Positions 1 to 9,796 of a stretch of 64,000 bases of DNA are shown piece after piece. The notes under the pieces are model-generated. The model worked only from the letters and a program-made list of their open reading frames with translations. It was not told the origin of the DNA and ran no database searches. Position 1 is the stretch's first letter. Each line of letters opens with the position of its first letter. The stretch is from Plasmodiophora brassicae. Lineage: Eukaryota; Endomyxa: Phytomyxea; Phytomyxea; Plasmodiophorida. A program made the position numbers and the translations under genes. Location: assembly GCA_036867785.1 (NCBI GenBank), contig CP145417.1, positions 868,001 through 932,000 of the forward strand, written 5' to 3'.

Positions 1-6
1 CACGCT

Positions 7-59
7 CGTCGGAAGAATCGCAAAATCCCAATTATTGGGACTTTGCGATTCTTCCGACG
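7..59. repeat. foldback hairpin 1
   Basis: The first 26 bases of this stretch are the reverse complement of the last 26, with one mismatch, around a centre near base 33. It is the first of three consecutive foldbacks at the left edge of the window. No coding sequence or transposase is visible around it. Confidence 0.85.
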
Positions 60-73
60 CACCTGAGATCCCT

Positions 74-161
74 AAAGTGAATTTCTTGGAGTCTGGATTC
101 TGGGCCGCAATTGGCCACAATTATTGTGGCCCAGAATCCAGACTCCAAGAAATTCACTTTC
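74..161. repeat. foldback hairpin 2
   Basis: Inverted repeat with arms of about 33 bases (near 74-106 and 127-161) and a short spacer that is itself partly palindromic. The arm sequence is unrelated to foldbacks 1 and 3. Confidence 0.85.
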
Positions 162-240
162 ATCTCGAACCTTTGGGACGAGCTGGGCGATGATGATGAG
201 GAGGAGGATTACACCTGGGTGCACCCCGACCTCGTTAAGA

Positions 241-377
241 CGACGGCTCGTCATATAGGGCGCGCCAAGCAAGAACTGAGGAATCGGTAATACAATTTCA
301 CGCTTTCCCGCCGGAGCGTGAAATTGTATTACCGATTCCTCAGTTCTTGCTTGGCGCGCCTTATATGACGAGACGTC
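241..377. repeat. foldback hairpin 3
   Basis: Longest of the three foldbacks: arms of about 62 bases (near 241-303 and 316-377) around a centre near 309, almost perfectly complementary. A minus-strand open frame across 72-413 exists only because palindromic DNA reads open, so I do not call it a gene. Confidence 0.85.
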
Positions 378-419
378 GTCTTGCGATGCGTCGCATTGGA
401 TACGGGTTTCCATAGCAAA

Positions 420-740
420 TAGCAGAAGGGCTGCATCCGGGCTACATTTAATGCAATCTGTACCCGAACGGCTACATGTACGCTACATTAGTGTAGCGCT
501 TATGTGCCCGAAAGGCTACATCCAGGCTACAAGTAATGTAGCATAAAAATGTATCCAACGGGCTACAACTCGGACACATTGGATGTAGCGTGTACGTGCC
601 CGGAAGGCTACATTCAAGCTACATTAATGTAGCATGAATGTATCAAACGCGCTACAAACGTGACACAGGCATGTAGCACCTCTGTGTCCGATCCGGGCGG
701 CTACATGTTTGTAGCACTCACGATACAACGGTGACACACC
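420..740. repeat. degenerate GCTACAT / ATGTAGC repeat field
   Basis: About 320 bases are built from variants of GGCTACAT, with their inverse ATGTAGC a few bases away, often led by CCCGaAAGG. Clear unit starts lie near 463, 507 and 599. Many units can fold back on themselves. No open frame of note runs through it. Confidence 0.6.
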
Positions 741-805
741 GTGAATTATTTATTAAAAAATATGTTGCGCGCGTGTAGCGGATCTGCTGCCTGCGCGAGT
801 TATCG

Positions 806-898
806 TTTGATGAGTCGATGATCATCGCTCTGAAAACCATGGCAACTCTTATGACTGCTGCTGACCTTCAGCAGTTTCTATGTGCGCTCAACTGGATG
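806..898 (+). mobile_element. Ty3/Gypsy pol remnant (fossil)
   Basis: A fragment of about 30 codons resembles the segment linking reverse transcriptase to RNase H in Ty3/Gypsy elements; the conserved core reads TAADLQQFLCALNWM. Nothing else of the element (LTRs, gag, integrase) is recognisable nearby, so this is a short, old, broken remnant. Its right end overlaps the 3' end of the adjacent minus-strand gene. Confidence 0.5.
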
Positions 899-1749
899 CC
901 TAACGAGGAGTCGGATCAGGGTGTAGGCATGGCTCGGAAATGGGCGGCCACCGAGTAGGACAGGTTTGGCGTGCTGAAGAAGCCGGTCGATTGCCAACAC
1001 GGTGCCGCACAGGGTCGCAGCCACGATCTCGATGGCCAGGGACGGCATGCGGCAATCCAACTGGACGTCCCACAAAGGCGGCCAACCTCGCCGCCGATCG
1101 TCGTCCCGGCGCGACCGACCTCTTGTAATCGTCGATGGTAGTAGGCGGCGGTAGGCACGCCCGACACGATCAAGACGGTAGATGACAGGGCCCGAACGAA
1201 CAGCTGGTAGCACCATGAAGCGAAGGTCGACCGCCAGATGTCGACATCTGGAAACACGGTGGCGTTCTGCCCAGGCGCACGCGCTGTCAGGACGCCATTG
1301 AGCTCGTCACTGGAGCCGACGAGCAGGAACGGCATTGGAACGCGACGCGTCCGGGCGCCTCGGGACCCGTCGTTGGTGTAGAGGTGCGACGATGGAGGAT
1401 TGCCCACGGTTGGCCCTGACGACGAGTCAGTCAGCGAGCTGGTGGACGGCAGTTGATATCGGTGTGTCCGCCTCTTCTTACACATGGCCGCCACCGCACC
1501 AGTGTCGTAAATGTTGAAGTACTGCGTCTCGAAGGGGCATGCGATGTCCGACTTCGGACGCATTGTTGACGATAAACGTGGCTGGCCGACGTGAACGACG
1601 ATAGTTCCGTATTGAGCCGGTGTGGGCGTGTGCCAGGACCGTGCCTGGGGTTGCTCGTATGGCACACGCTCATACGACATACCGCTATGGTACATGGCAA
1701 GCGGTTTCGCCTTCTCGTCCATGCCGTCGGTACAGTCGACTCGTGTCAT
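878..1749 (-). CDS. unknown membrane protein, three exons
   Basis: I do not recognise this protein. Two clean introns join three coding blocks: 1416-1481 (66 bp, GTAAG donor, CTGAC-type branch site) and a 59 bp intron near 1075-1133. The product is about 230 residues, with a polar N-terminal half containing an NAT glycosylation sequon and two hydrophobic segments in the C-terminal third (around LSSTVLIVSGVPTAAYY and IEIVAATLCGTVLAI). The stop TAG lies inside the Ty3/Gypsy remnant, so the 3' end may be recent. The first exon overlaps, on the other strand, a possible 5' exon of the next gene. The start is the first ATG in the open frame. Confidence 0.5.
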
Positions 1750-1785
1750 CCTGCCTGGACAAGTACTGAGTAGTCGATTCTGCAG

Positions 1786-2228
1786 GGTGCACGACAGGTC
1801 TTCTGCTGATTGTTGCCCCGTTGACCGCGTTCTCCAACTTCAGGTACGGCGCGGACGGTCTAGCATTGGTCTTAATCGCGTTACGATCGCTGATCTACGG
1901 GGTCGTATCCGTCTTCACCGAATTGTCGCCCACTGCCTTGTCCGGCTCATGGTTCCTGTCGACTAACGCGCGACGTGCCTGCTTCTACCTATGGGTAGCC
2001 GCCGACATCCAGAGCTCGTTCTGGTTCACGACGTCGACGTTGGCGTACGTCAACGTCCTGCAATGGGTCCTTCTACTGGGCGCGCTCCTTGCCACGCTCC
2101 TCAATGCTTCCAACGGGCTCTTCTCTGCAGTACCGCCCCCAGCCGAATCCTCTCAGTCGCATGCTGCGAAATCAGGCCACGACAAGTCGGGTGCCGCCAG
2201 GTCACACCACCTGCAAGCCGCTGTCTAA
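1786..2228 (+). CDS. unknown multi-pass membrane protein (5' end unresolved)
   Basis: An open exon of about 147 codons ends in TAA and encodes at least three hydrophobic segments: LLLIVAPLTAF, a stretch near LALVLIALRSLIYGVVSVF, and VLQWVLLLGALLATLL. No in-frame ATG precedes the first helix. A plausible 5' exon (RSYDIPLWYMASG..., up to 1730) would join through a 55 bp intron at 1731-1785, but it overlaps the first exon of the gene on the minus strand, so the start stays open. The tail is Ser/Ala/Gln-rich and polar. No family is recognised. Confidence 0.45.
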
Positions 2229-2371
2229 ATCGATTTGCCATTCTGTCAGTAAAACGAGTACATGGCACTCTTCATGATCGTTTAGTGCTGCACCGACGAT
2301 GCGGTTGCCGGGCGAGAAGGCGGTACAGATTGCACAGTTATCCAGTCACAGGCGCAGGGTTCGTGTGCCCG

Positions 2372-5110
2372 ATGTCTCAGCCGGGCGCCCTGCAGAGCCG
2401 GGCGGCCGCCGTCCCTGGGCCGCCCACGAAACCGGAACCCGGGGAGGGGTCGGCCTCAGCGGCGGCCATCGAGCTCGAGCACGGCATCGGGTATACGAGC
2501 ACGGCGAGGAACGGGATCGTGCTCCACCCGAACGGCAGGGATTACGTTTCGGCCGTCGGCGCGTGCATTGGTACCACCACCCTGTCCTGTACAGGGTTAT
2601 CGAATGCAGTGAACGCTGTGCGACAGTCATCAACGATCTCAACGACCCGCACCGGCAGGCCTTTCTTCGGGGGCACACCCAGACCGTCACCTGCGTCGAC
2701 GTCTCCGGATCGGTAAGACGGAAACGAGCAGGACGGTCCAGCCACGTCTGACGGGTCGGACCGCTCGCCAGGGGCGCCTGATCGCATCCGGCCAGCTGGG
2801 CGCCGAATCCGACGTGATCGTCTGGGACTTCGACACGAAATCCATCCGGTACCGGTTCGAGGAGCACCAGTCTGGCATTGCCGCCGTCTGCTTCTCGTGG
2901 GACGAGGTGCTCGATCCCGATCCACGGCGCCCCTGTTGCCCGGTCGCTAAACGTGTGGTGGTCGTGCTGGTGATCCAGAGGTTCCTCGTCACGGTCGGCG
3001 CCGCCGTCGAAGGAAAGCTGATCGTCTGGGATTGCCGAACGTAATTGGCGAGGATGCCACCTTGAAACCGATCCCCGATCGTAACCTGTCTGTGTACATA
3101 CCAGGGGCCTTATTGTTGGGTCCGCGCTCACCGCCCCCAGTCCGTTCTGTGCCATCGCTTGGGGAGGCAGAATCAAAGGTGTCTTGGTCCGACCCGTACC
3201 ATGGTTGGCGTTGGGTTGACCTGACGTGCAGATGTGAAACGGCGCCCGACGTCGGATTGCCAGTTCGCGACCTGTGCCGAGCAGGAGGGCCCTATCCTCA
3301 TGTGGAAGCTAACGCCCAGCACGGGCCACCTATCGTATGAAAAGGCATGCTACGCGTGTCGCCCTGTTCGGCATTCGCCTAAACAGCATTCCAGGTTCGA
3401 ACCGGCACCGTCAAGCGCGCCTACTCGTACGCGCTCGGTCGCTATCGGTCATCTTGCAGACCGACTAACGCGTCCCCTGGCAGGGCACTGTGTTTCTCGC
3501 CCGACGGCGACTTCCTGTTCGCTGGGTCGACATCGGGCGACGTCCTGTCGTTCCTCGTTCGCAACGGCGGCCTATGCGCGACGATCCCGGCCTGTGCCGG
3601 TGGCGTGCACGCCCTGATCGTCACGCCCGAGTGCGACGCCATCGTCGGCGGCGGCGACGGCTCCATCGTCTGCTTCAGACGCGAGAACCCGGTGCGTATC
3701 GCACGTCGCGTTAAGGAAACAGCCCCGCCCTGAAATTGTCTCAGAGGTCGTACGTGGACACGAAGCGCGTGCGTCTGCCTGGCGGCGTCTCCAGCCTGTC
3801 GAACAGCGCCGACTGGTGCGAGGTCGTCGTCGGCACCCTCGTCGGCGACGCCTACCGCCTGCGCCTATCCGACCTGAACGACAAGGCACAGGCGCGTGTG
3901 CCCTCATCTGTGGGCGTCGCTGACGCTACCCTGCCCACCCACCTAGGTGGTCCTGTCTCAGAACCATTCGGCGCCCGTGAACGCGATCGCGTTCCCACCT
4001 GGCGTGTCGGATCGGTTCGCGTCGTGTGCCAGCGATGGGACCGTGAAGTCAGGATGGGTCGAAGCGGCGCGACCGGCGAGCGTCTAACGAGCCGTGCAGG
4101 ATGTGGGACGTCTCCGACTACACGTTGATATCGAGCGGGCGCTGCGAGTCGCATGCGGCGACGAGCCTGGCGGTCTCGGAGGAGTGCATCATCACCGGGT
4201 GGGACGACGGCAAGATACGGTCGATGGAGGCGGCGACGGGCGACCAGCTGTGGGCCATCGCGAACGCGCACACGATGGGCGTGTCGGCACTGGCGCTGAG
4301 CCCCAACGAAGTACGCCCCGGCAGGCAGGCTGTACCGGTCGTCGGCGTCGCTGATCGGTTGCAGAAATTCATTGTCAGCGGCGGCGTCGATGGCGACGTG
4401 CGCGTCTGGGAGATCCGCAACCGGGACCTGCTGTGCCGCCTGAAGGAGCACACGAGCCGCGTGAACAGCCTCGCGATCTACGCCGACAACCGGTGCGCCC
4501 TGTCGTGCAGCCGGGACCGGTCGATCCTCTGCTGGGACCTGCAGGTCTGCCCCTGCCATTGCGATAGCGAGTCGCCTCTGCTGACTTGCTGCCCTAGGCT
4601 GAGCTGCGGGTGTCCTGCCATCGGCAGAACATGGGTGGGATCAACGACATTGGCGTAACGCGCGACCAGACGCTCGTGGTCAGCGTTGGCCAGGAGAAGC
4701 GGGTGACGTTCTGGGACCTACGGCAGCCTCAGGTACCGACCCCTGCCGTACTGTGGCGCCCATGGGCGTCGCCGATGTAAACCTGGCCGTGCAGGCCGTG
4801 CAAACGCTGGAGCTGGGCGCTGAGGGCACGTACATCGACGTCAGCCCGAACGGCACCATGTTCGCCACCGGCGACGACCACTGCCTGGTCAAACTGTTCG
4901 ACATGCGCACCAGGTCGCCTCTCGGTACGTCGTCGTCGTCGACGATTCGCGATGCCTTCGCAGAAAAACCGATGACATGGGCGTCGTCCAGCGACCGGCG
5001 TGGGGCACTCGAAGAGCCTGTCGTCGGTTCGGTTCAGCCCGGACGGCAAGCAGGTGATCAGCGCCGGCGACGACGGCAGCATCCTGATCTGGAACATTTT
5101 CACCACGTGA
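2372..5110 (+). CDS. CFAP52: CFAP52 (WDR16), ciliary WD40 protein
   Basis: WD40-repeat protein of motile cilia, an inner-junction component between A and B tubules in well-studied cilia. The N-terminus (ELEHGIGYT...RNGIVLHPNGR) and each following repeat match CFAP52 in order: FLRGHTQTVTCVDVS, an IASGQ...VIVWDF repeat, WDDGKIRSMEAATGDQLW, GGVDGDVRVWEIRNRDLL, and the end GKQVISAGDDGSILIWN. The gene is cut by many introns of about 50-60 bp, for example GTAAGACGG...CCAG at about 2715-2773. Start chosen at MSQPGALQS, the first ATG in frame with the conserved N-terminus. It converges on BBS8, another cilium gene. Several internal exon edges are approximate. Confidence 0.9.
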
Positions 5111-5438
5111 CCCGCGGTCGGCGGCAACGGAGGCGCGCGAGTAAACCATTGGGACGCTGGGGCACGGTACCGTCTGGAAGTAGATGGGCCGCTGTCGTCA
5201 TCGCTCAGCGTTGCCGGAGCGCATGGGCCCTCACGTAGCCGACCGGGGAGATCGTCACGGTCTGACGTGAAGCAGGACCGAATGCGAGTTGCCTGGCTGT
5301 TCATTGTTGCAACGCGCCCACGTCACCAGTGCGCCGACGACGCGCCGTACTCTGGCAAGGAACTTGAGGCAGGGCCTGCCGGTTACCAGACAGCGGTCGA
5401 CGTCGTTGGCCAAACGCCGTTATTGTATACGCGCGCGC
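5111..5438. other. convergent intergenic spacer
   Basis: About 330 bases between two stop codons (CFAP52 and BBS8). I see no conserved frame, repeat or RNA gene; presumably both 3' UTRs. Confidence 0.5.
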
Positions 5439-7280
5439 CTAGACAGTGATGAACTCGGCGACGAGGCGATCGCGTAGCTCGATGGAGTCGGCATGGTCGG
5501 GGAACGCGTTCAGCGCCCTGGTCACCATGTTCCAGCTCTTCTGCAGGTCGCCAACGGCCTCGGCCACCAACGCTGGGCGATACGAATTTATGGCGGGCGT
5601 TCTTCGCACAGCAGACGCACGACTGACCTGCATTGAACATGGGCTCGAAATGGTGGTCGGCCAGCTCCGACGCCATCTCAAAGTAGGCGCACGCCTGCTG
5701 GTGGCCGCCCTTGCGAAGCTCCAGGACGCCCAGGTTGTTGAACGCCTCGGCGTGGTTGCCGTCGATCGATATGCAGACCTTCAGCGCTTGCATCGCCAGC
5801 GTCAGGTCGCCGATCCCGACCGCAATATGCCCGATGTTGTACCTACGCGTCGCGATTCAGTCAGCGCATGGCAGCGGGGACTGAAATCGACGCACCAGAC
5901 GTCCGCCATGTTGGAGTCGTCGGCCAGCGCCAGCGCGCGCTCGAAGCAGGTCAGCGTCATATCGTACTGGGCCGAGTAGAAGCAGCAGAGGCCGACGTTG
6001 TTCCAGATTTCCGTGTTGCCGACGCCCATCTGCAGCAGGCGCCGGTAGAATCGCAGGGCGATCTCCGGCTGGTCGTTATAGAAGTACTGGCCGGCCAGGC
6101 TGGCGATCGCCTCGATGTTCGACGCATCCAGGTGCAGGACCTGGCGCAGGCGTTCGAAGGTGAACACGCGGGGTAACAGGCCCACGTCGAGCGGGGCACC
6201 TTTCTGAAGATGGCGTCGGCGCTGGCGTAATCGTTCATGGCCTGATGGACACGCGCCATGCCGATGTGCAGGAGCGGCTCGCCCGGGTTGCCCTCCAGCG
6301 CCTGCGCATACACCGACAGGGCGCTGTTCGGCTGGTCGACCCGCAGGTACACCTTGCCCAGCTCCAGGAACGTTGCCACCATCTCCTGCATCTTCAGCGA
6401 CGCCCTGCGACATGGCCCGTCTCAGTGGTCGTCGTCGTGGTCGGCCCGCCCGCCTACTGGAGTTGCGCCTGCGCCTCCCTCAGCATGCCCAGCTGGTAGT
6501 ACGCCTTGCCCGACCGGGCCAGCCACCACCAGTCGGTCTGGCCGGACGACCTGGCACACTCCATGGCGAGCTCCAGCGCCTATCGCCCGAGGTCACGTGA
6601 TGAGCGGCGCACGATGCGACCCGCGAACCTTCTTCGGGTTGTGCTCGATGTACAGCAGGTAGTCGCAGAGCGCTTTGGCCAGCGCCGGCCGCTTGCTCAC
6701 CTTCTGGACGTCGATCTGCGCCACGTCGATGAAGGCGCCGTTCTCGCCGGCCAGCATCATCGACTGCGTCCCGAGGCGAACCTGCCGCCCGGCAACGGTC
6801 AGCGGCCGCGACGTCGTCGGCCGCCCGCTCTGCAGCGTCTTCCTCACGTTGTCGCTGGCCGTCCCCATCCTCGTGCTACCCCGACCAGCCGATCAGCATC
6901 GCTTCCCCGGGCGTCGAACCCCCAAGGCAGTACCTGGCGCCAGGCCGAGCAAAGCCAGTGGTGGGTCGCTGGATACCGGTCATGGGGCGAAGGCCACCGT
7001 TCTGCGTCGTCGTGGTCAACGGGCGCTGCAAGGAGGTGCCCGGGCGGGCGCCGCTGCCGGCCAGCGCGTTGTCGTCGAGGAGGATCTCGGCGACGCCGTC
7101 TTCCTCGAGGTCCAGGTCGTCGATGTACCCCAGTTCGGTCAGCGCCCGCGTCTTCAGGAACCACGCCGCCTGGTCCAGCGCGTTCTCCGCCAGGATCGAC
7201 GTGCACGCCTCGACGCAGGCCTCGTATCGGCGCTGCTCGAACAGGTGCTGCGCCACGTACACACGATCCAGCGTCGCCAT
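5439..7280 (-). CDS. TTC8: BBSome subunit BBS8 (TTC8)
   Basis: Tetratricopeptide-repeat subunit of the BBSome, which moves membrane cargo in cilia. The N-terminus (FEQRRYEACVEACTSILAE, then DQAAWFLKTRALTELGYIDD), the Arg/Pro/Thr linker GTSLQRP...RPMTGIQRPTTGF, and the TPR core (FYRRLLQMGVGN, NNVGLCCFYSAQYDMTLT) are diagnostic. The end (FPDHADSIELRDRLVAEFITV) also aligns with the family C-terminus. It has several introns of about 50-60 bp. The start ATG at 7280 opens directly into the conserved N-terminus. With CFAP52 and the CFAP20-like gene it shows that the organism builds a cilium at some stage. Confidence 0.93.
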
Positions 7281-7369
7281 CCTGTGACAGCTGAGCGGCG
7301 CGAGACAGTTGGGCGGAGGGCGGCCCCCTGTGTGTGTGTGTGTGTGTGCGCGTTGGCACCTCTGTATCA

Positions 7370-7891
7370 TCATGGTTCCGGGTTCCCCGGGTACAGTCTG
7401 GTGCTGTTTGGCAGGCCGGCGGACGGGTCGGCGATGTCGCCCTGTCGAAGGTAGGCGCTCTTCGGCAGGCGCATGGCATGGGCGAGAACGAGGAAGTCCT
7501 CGTAGACGACCTCGCGTACGCCGTACCGTTTCGGGACCAGGCTGTGCTGCCACAGGTTCGCATCCGGGATGAACGACAGGCGCCCGACGACGTCGCGCGC
7601 GTCGACGCGGCCGCAGTCTGGGTAGAACCGCGCCCTCGATCGCCACTCCTTGTTGTCGTGCGCGTCCTTGACCGGGTAGGGCATGTCGCCCGTCACGACG
7701 CCGACGGCGGTGAACCGTCGCACCCACTGCGCCTTGTAGTGGAACACGTCGCGCGCCGAATAGTAGACGACCCAGTCGCCGCGCCGCACGCGCGTGTACG
7801 TCTCCCGCTGCGGGAACACGGTGTACCCGCCGCGAACGCACCGGTCGACGTCGCCCTTGGTCAGGAACCCGATGAAGTACCGCCGCGACAT
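7370..7891 (-). CDS. EVE-domain protein, paralogue 1
   Basis: 173 residues, single exon. It reads as a complete EVE domain (PUA-like fold, UPF0310 type): N-terminal YFIGFLTKGDVDRCVRGGY, the GDWVVYYS loop, FTAVGVVTGD, and the closing LSFIPDANLW...EDFLVLAHAM. EVE domains are thought to bind modified bases in nucleic acid and are mainly bacterial. Next to it on the same strand are two diverged relatives, making a tandem triplet. A (TG)n tract follows the stop codon at about 7329-7350. The substrate cannot be inferred. Confidence 0.8.
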   Translation of the reverse strand: MSRRYFIGFLTKGDVDRCVRGGYTVFPQRETYTRVRRGDWVVYYSARDVFHYKAQWVRRFTAVGVVTGDMPYPVKDAHDNKEWRSRARFYPDCGRVDARDVVGRLSFIPDANLWQHSLVPKRYGVREVVYEDFLVLAHAMRLPKSAYLRQGDIADPSAGLPNSTRLYPGNPEP

Positions 7892-8013
7892 CCGCCGTTT
7901 GCGACAGGCGGGGCTTTATTCGTCACGCGCCGGACGCCGACCTACGAACGCACGGGAACCCCTCCCATGGTATGCGACGACGACGACGATGCGGAACACG
8001 CGTCCTGTATTGA

Positions 8014-8523
8014 TTACCGGCGCGTGTCGAAATTCCAGAGCGGGTCGGCACACAGGAAGCGCGCAATGATGAGGTAGTCGTGCTTGTCGACCTCGATCAG
8101 GCCGCTGGGCGGCACGATACGCCGGCGCTTGACGTCGACGGGCATGCGGCGCAGGAACCGGAGCTGGGTGTCGAGCAGGTCGACGGAGACGGGATTGACG
8201 ACGTTCATGTACCGCATGGCGATGCGGAACTGGGTGTCGTGCCCGTTGCGAACGGGGTACGGCATGCTCTTCAGGACGATGCCGAACGCGGTGAAGCGCC
8301 GCACCTCGGGCGCGTACGTCGACCGGGACGCCCTGCCGGCGTACAGGGCGATCCAGTCGCCGTACCGGACGACGTCGGCGGTCGGGTCGTTCGGGAACGG
8401 GTAGAACTCCTCGTTGACGTAGCGTTTCGCCTGGCCGCGGTTCGTCAACCCGACCCAGAACCGGGCGCCCGACCGCAGCTGCGGCTTCAGGCCGCCCATG
8501 ATGAGCACGAACGCACCGCCCAA
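8014..8523 (-). CDS. EVE-domain protein, paralogue 2
   Basis: 169 residues, intronless. Same order of blocks as paralogue 1: FWVGLTNRGQAKRYVNEEF, GDWIALYAGR, FTAFGIVLKSMPYPV, then a C-terminal KHDYLIIARFL block. The Gly-Asp-Trp triplet before the aromatic loop is kept in all three copies, while the glycines of the usual GG(Y/F) block are lost here. The C-terminal half is the most diverged. The start could also be the internal Met in LIMGG. Confidence 0.7.
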   Translation of the reverse strand: MGGAFVLIMGGLKPQLRSGARFWVGLTNRGQAKRYVNEEFYPFPNDPTADVVRYGDWIALYAGRASRSTYAPEVRRFTAFGIVLKSMPYPVRNGHDTQFRIAMRYMNVVNPVSVDLLDTQLRFLRRMPVDVKRRRIVPPSGLIEVDKHDYLIIARFLCADPLWNFDTRR

Positions 8524-8606
8524 TTAAGCCGGACAGCGCAACGGCGGCGGCAGGGTGCCCGCCACCTATGTACGTAACAGGTGGCGTCGTCGTAGTACCG
8601 GTTTTA

Positions 8607-9095
8607 CTATTCATGACCCGGCACGCGATGGATGCGCTGGTACTCCTTGTCGAAGGACCAGCGCGGGTCCGCCTTCATCGAGACGGCGATGATGTCGAAC
8701 TCGCGTGGCGTGACCAGGATCAGGCCGTGCTCGGGCAGGTGGAAGTTGTCGCCCCAGTCGATGCCCTGCGCGATGAACGACAGGTGCCGGGCGATGCGCG
8801 CCATCGGGACCGGCTCCGCGTCAATGTACTTCAGGGCGTACCGGTACTCGCATTGCCCGACGACGGGCGTCGGCGCGAAATCGGCGACCTGGCCGACGCC
8901 CGTGAACCGGCGCACCCAGCCCGACGATCGGTCCCGCGTCTCCCTGCCGGCGTAGACGGCCACCCAGTCGTTCCGGTGCAGGAGGTCCCCGTAGTAATTC
9001 GGCGCGTACTGCACGTACCCGCCGGCGCGGCACACCTGCGCCTCCTCGTGGGTGACAAGCGCGACGAAGTACCGCCAGGACAGCGCCGAGAACAT
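8607..9095 (-). CDS. EVE-domain protein, paralogue 3
   Basis: About 162 residues from the ATG at 9095 (MFSALSWRYFV). The open frame runs further upstream, but the family starts at the aromatic strand WRYFVALVTHEEAQVCRAGGY, so this start is preferred. It shares RNDWVAVYAGR, RRFTGVGQVAD, RHLSFIAQGIDWG and the EFDIIAVSMKAD block with its neighbours. The SFDKEYQRIHRV tail also resembles the end of paralogue 2 (WNFDTRR), so copies 2 and 3 look closest. It is divergently arranged with the small gene at 9301. Confidence 0.7.
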   Translation of the reverse strand: MFSALSWRYFVALVTHEEAQVCRAGGYVQYAPNYYGDLLHRNDWVAVYAGRETRDRSSGWVRRFTGVGQVADFAPTPVVGQCEYRYALKYIDAEPVPMARIARHLSFIAQGIDWGDNFHLPEHGLILVTPREFDIIAVSMKADPRWSFDKEYQRIHRVPGHE

Positions 9096-9300
9096 GCTGC
9101 TGGATGCGCCGGCGCCGCCGAATTTATGGCGGCTGCCTGGCCACCCGGCGGCGTCACCCTGCTCGGTGCTCATTGGTCGACGCTGATGAATTCGTGGCAA
9201 GGGAGTGCGTCGCACCAGTTGCCGCTCCGCAGGGGGGACATTCAGGTCGCCGCTGATCGAACCTGTACCGTCCCGTTCGTATCTTGTTCGTCGCAGGGAA

Positions 9301-9706
9301 ATGCCGGTGCTGGCGCTGGTCATCGAGCGGAACGAGGGCGGGCGCCGGCGACGGGAACTGCTGGTCCCGTCGCACGACCTGGCCATCGCCATGTGCTGCG
9401 GCGAGGGGCAGACCAGCCTGAGCGTCCGCCGCGTCGACCCGGAACGGGGCGCGCTAGCCGGTCGCATCATTGGCGACGTGCAGTGCTCGGAGCTGTTCAT
9501 CGGCAGCGCCGCCGAGTTCGCCTGCGCGATCGACGCTGTACGAGCGCCCCACCCGACACGTTCGTGCGTCGTCGCTGACCGGTGGCGTTCAGGTGCAAAC
9601 GCGGCCCAAGACGATGAAATCGCACCAGCGCCTGGTGAACGCCCAGCGCACGCTGCTGAAGTTCAGGGACATGTTCTTTGAGGCGATGCAGATCGATCAG
9701 CAATAA
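9301..9706 (+). CDS. small unknown protein, two exons
   Basis: ATG at 9301 begins a frame that joins across a 55 bp intron (about 9538-9592, GTACGAG...TTCAG) to a helical C-terminus ending in TAA, about 116 residues in all. The first half looks like beta strands (LALVIERNE, LSVRRVD, GRIIGDVQCSELFIG). The second half is a likely amphipathic helix (HQRLVNAQRTLLKFRDMFFEAM). No family recognised. It is single copy here and divergent from EVE paralogue 3. Confidence 0.5.
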
Positions 9707-9796
9707 AGGGTGCAGGTATCGATCGGGACATGGTCGCTGGGGGGCGGTTTATATTGAAAGTCGGCGACCCTGGCCTCCCCCTGACGATGCGTTGCC

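Noticed and set aside
72-413. 113-codon minus-strand frame at the left edge
   Set aside because: It lies almost wholly in two foldbacks, where the frame is open on both strands only because the DNA is palindromic.
420-740. CRISPR array
   Set aside because: The repeats are short, degenerate and irregularly spaced with no unique equal-length spacers, and the genome is eukaryotic.
8568-9578. 336-codon plus-strand frame
   Set aside because: Shadow of the minus-strand EVE paralogue 3; its composition is GC-driven and it lacks any domain.
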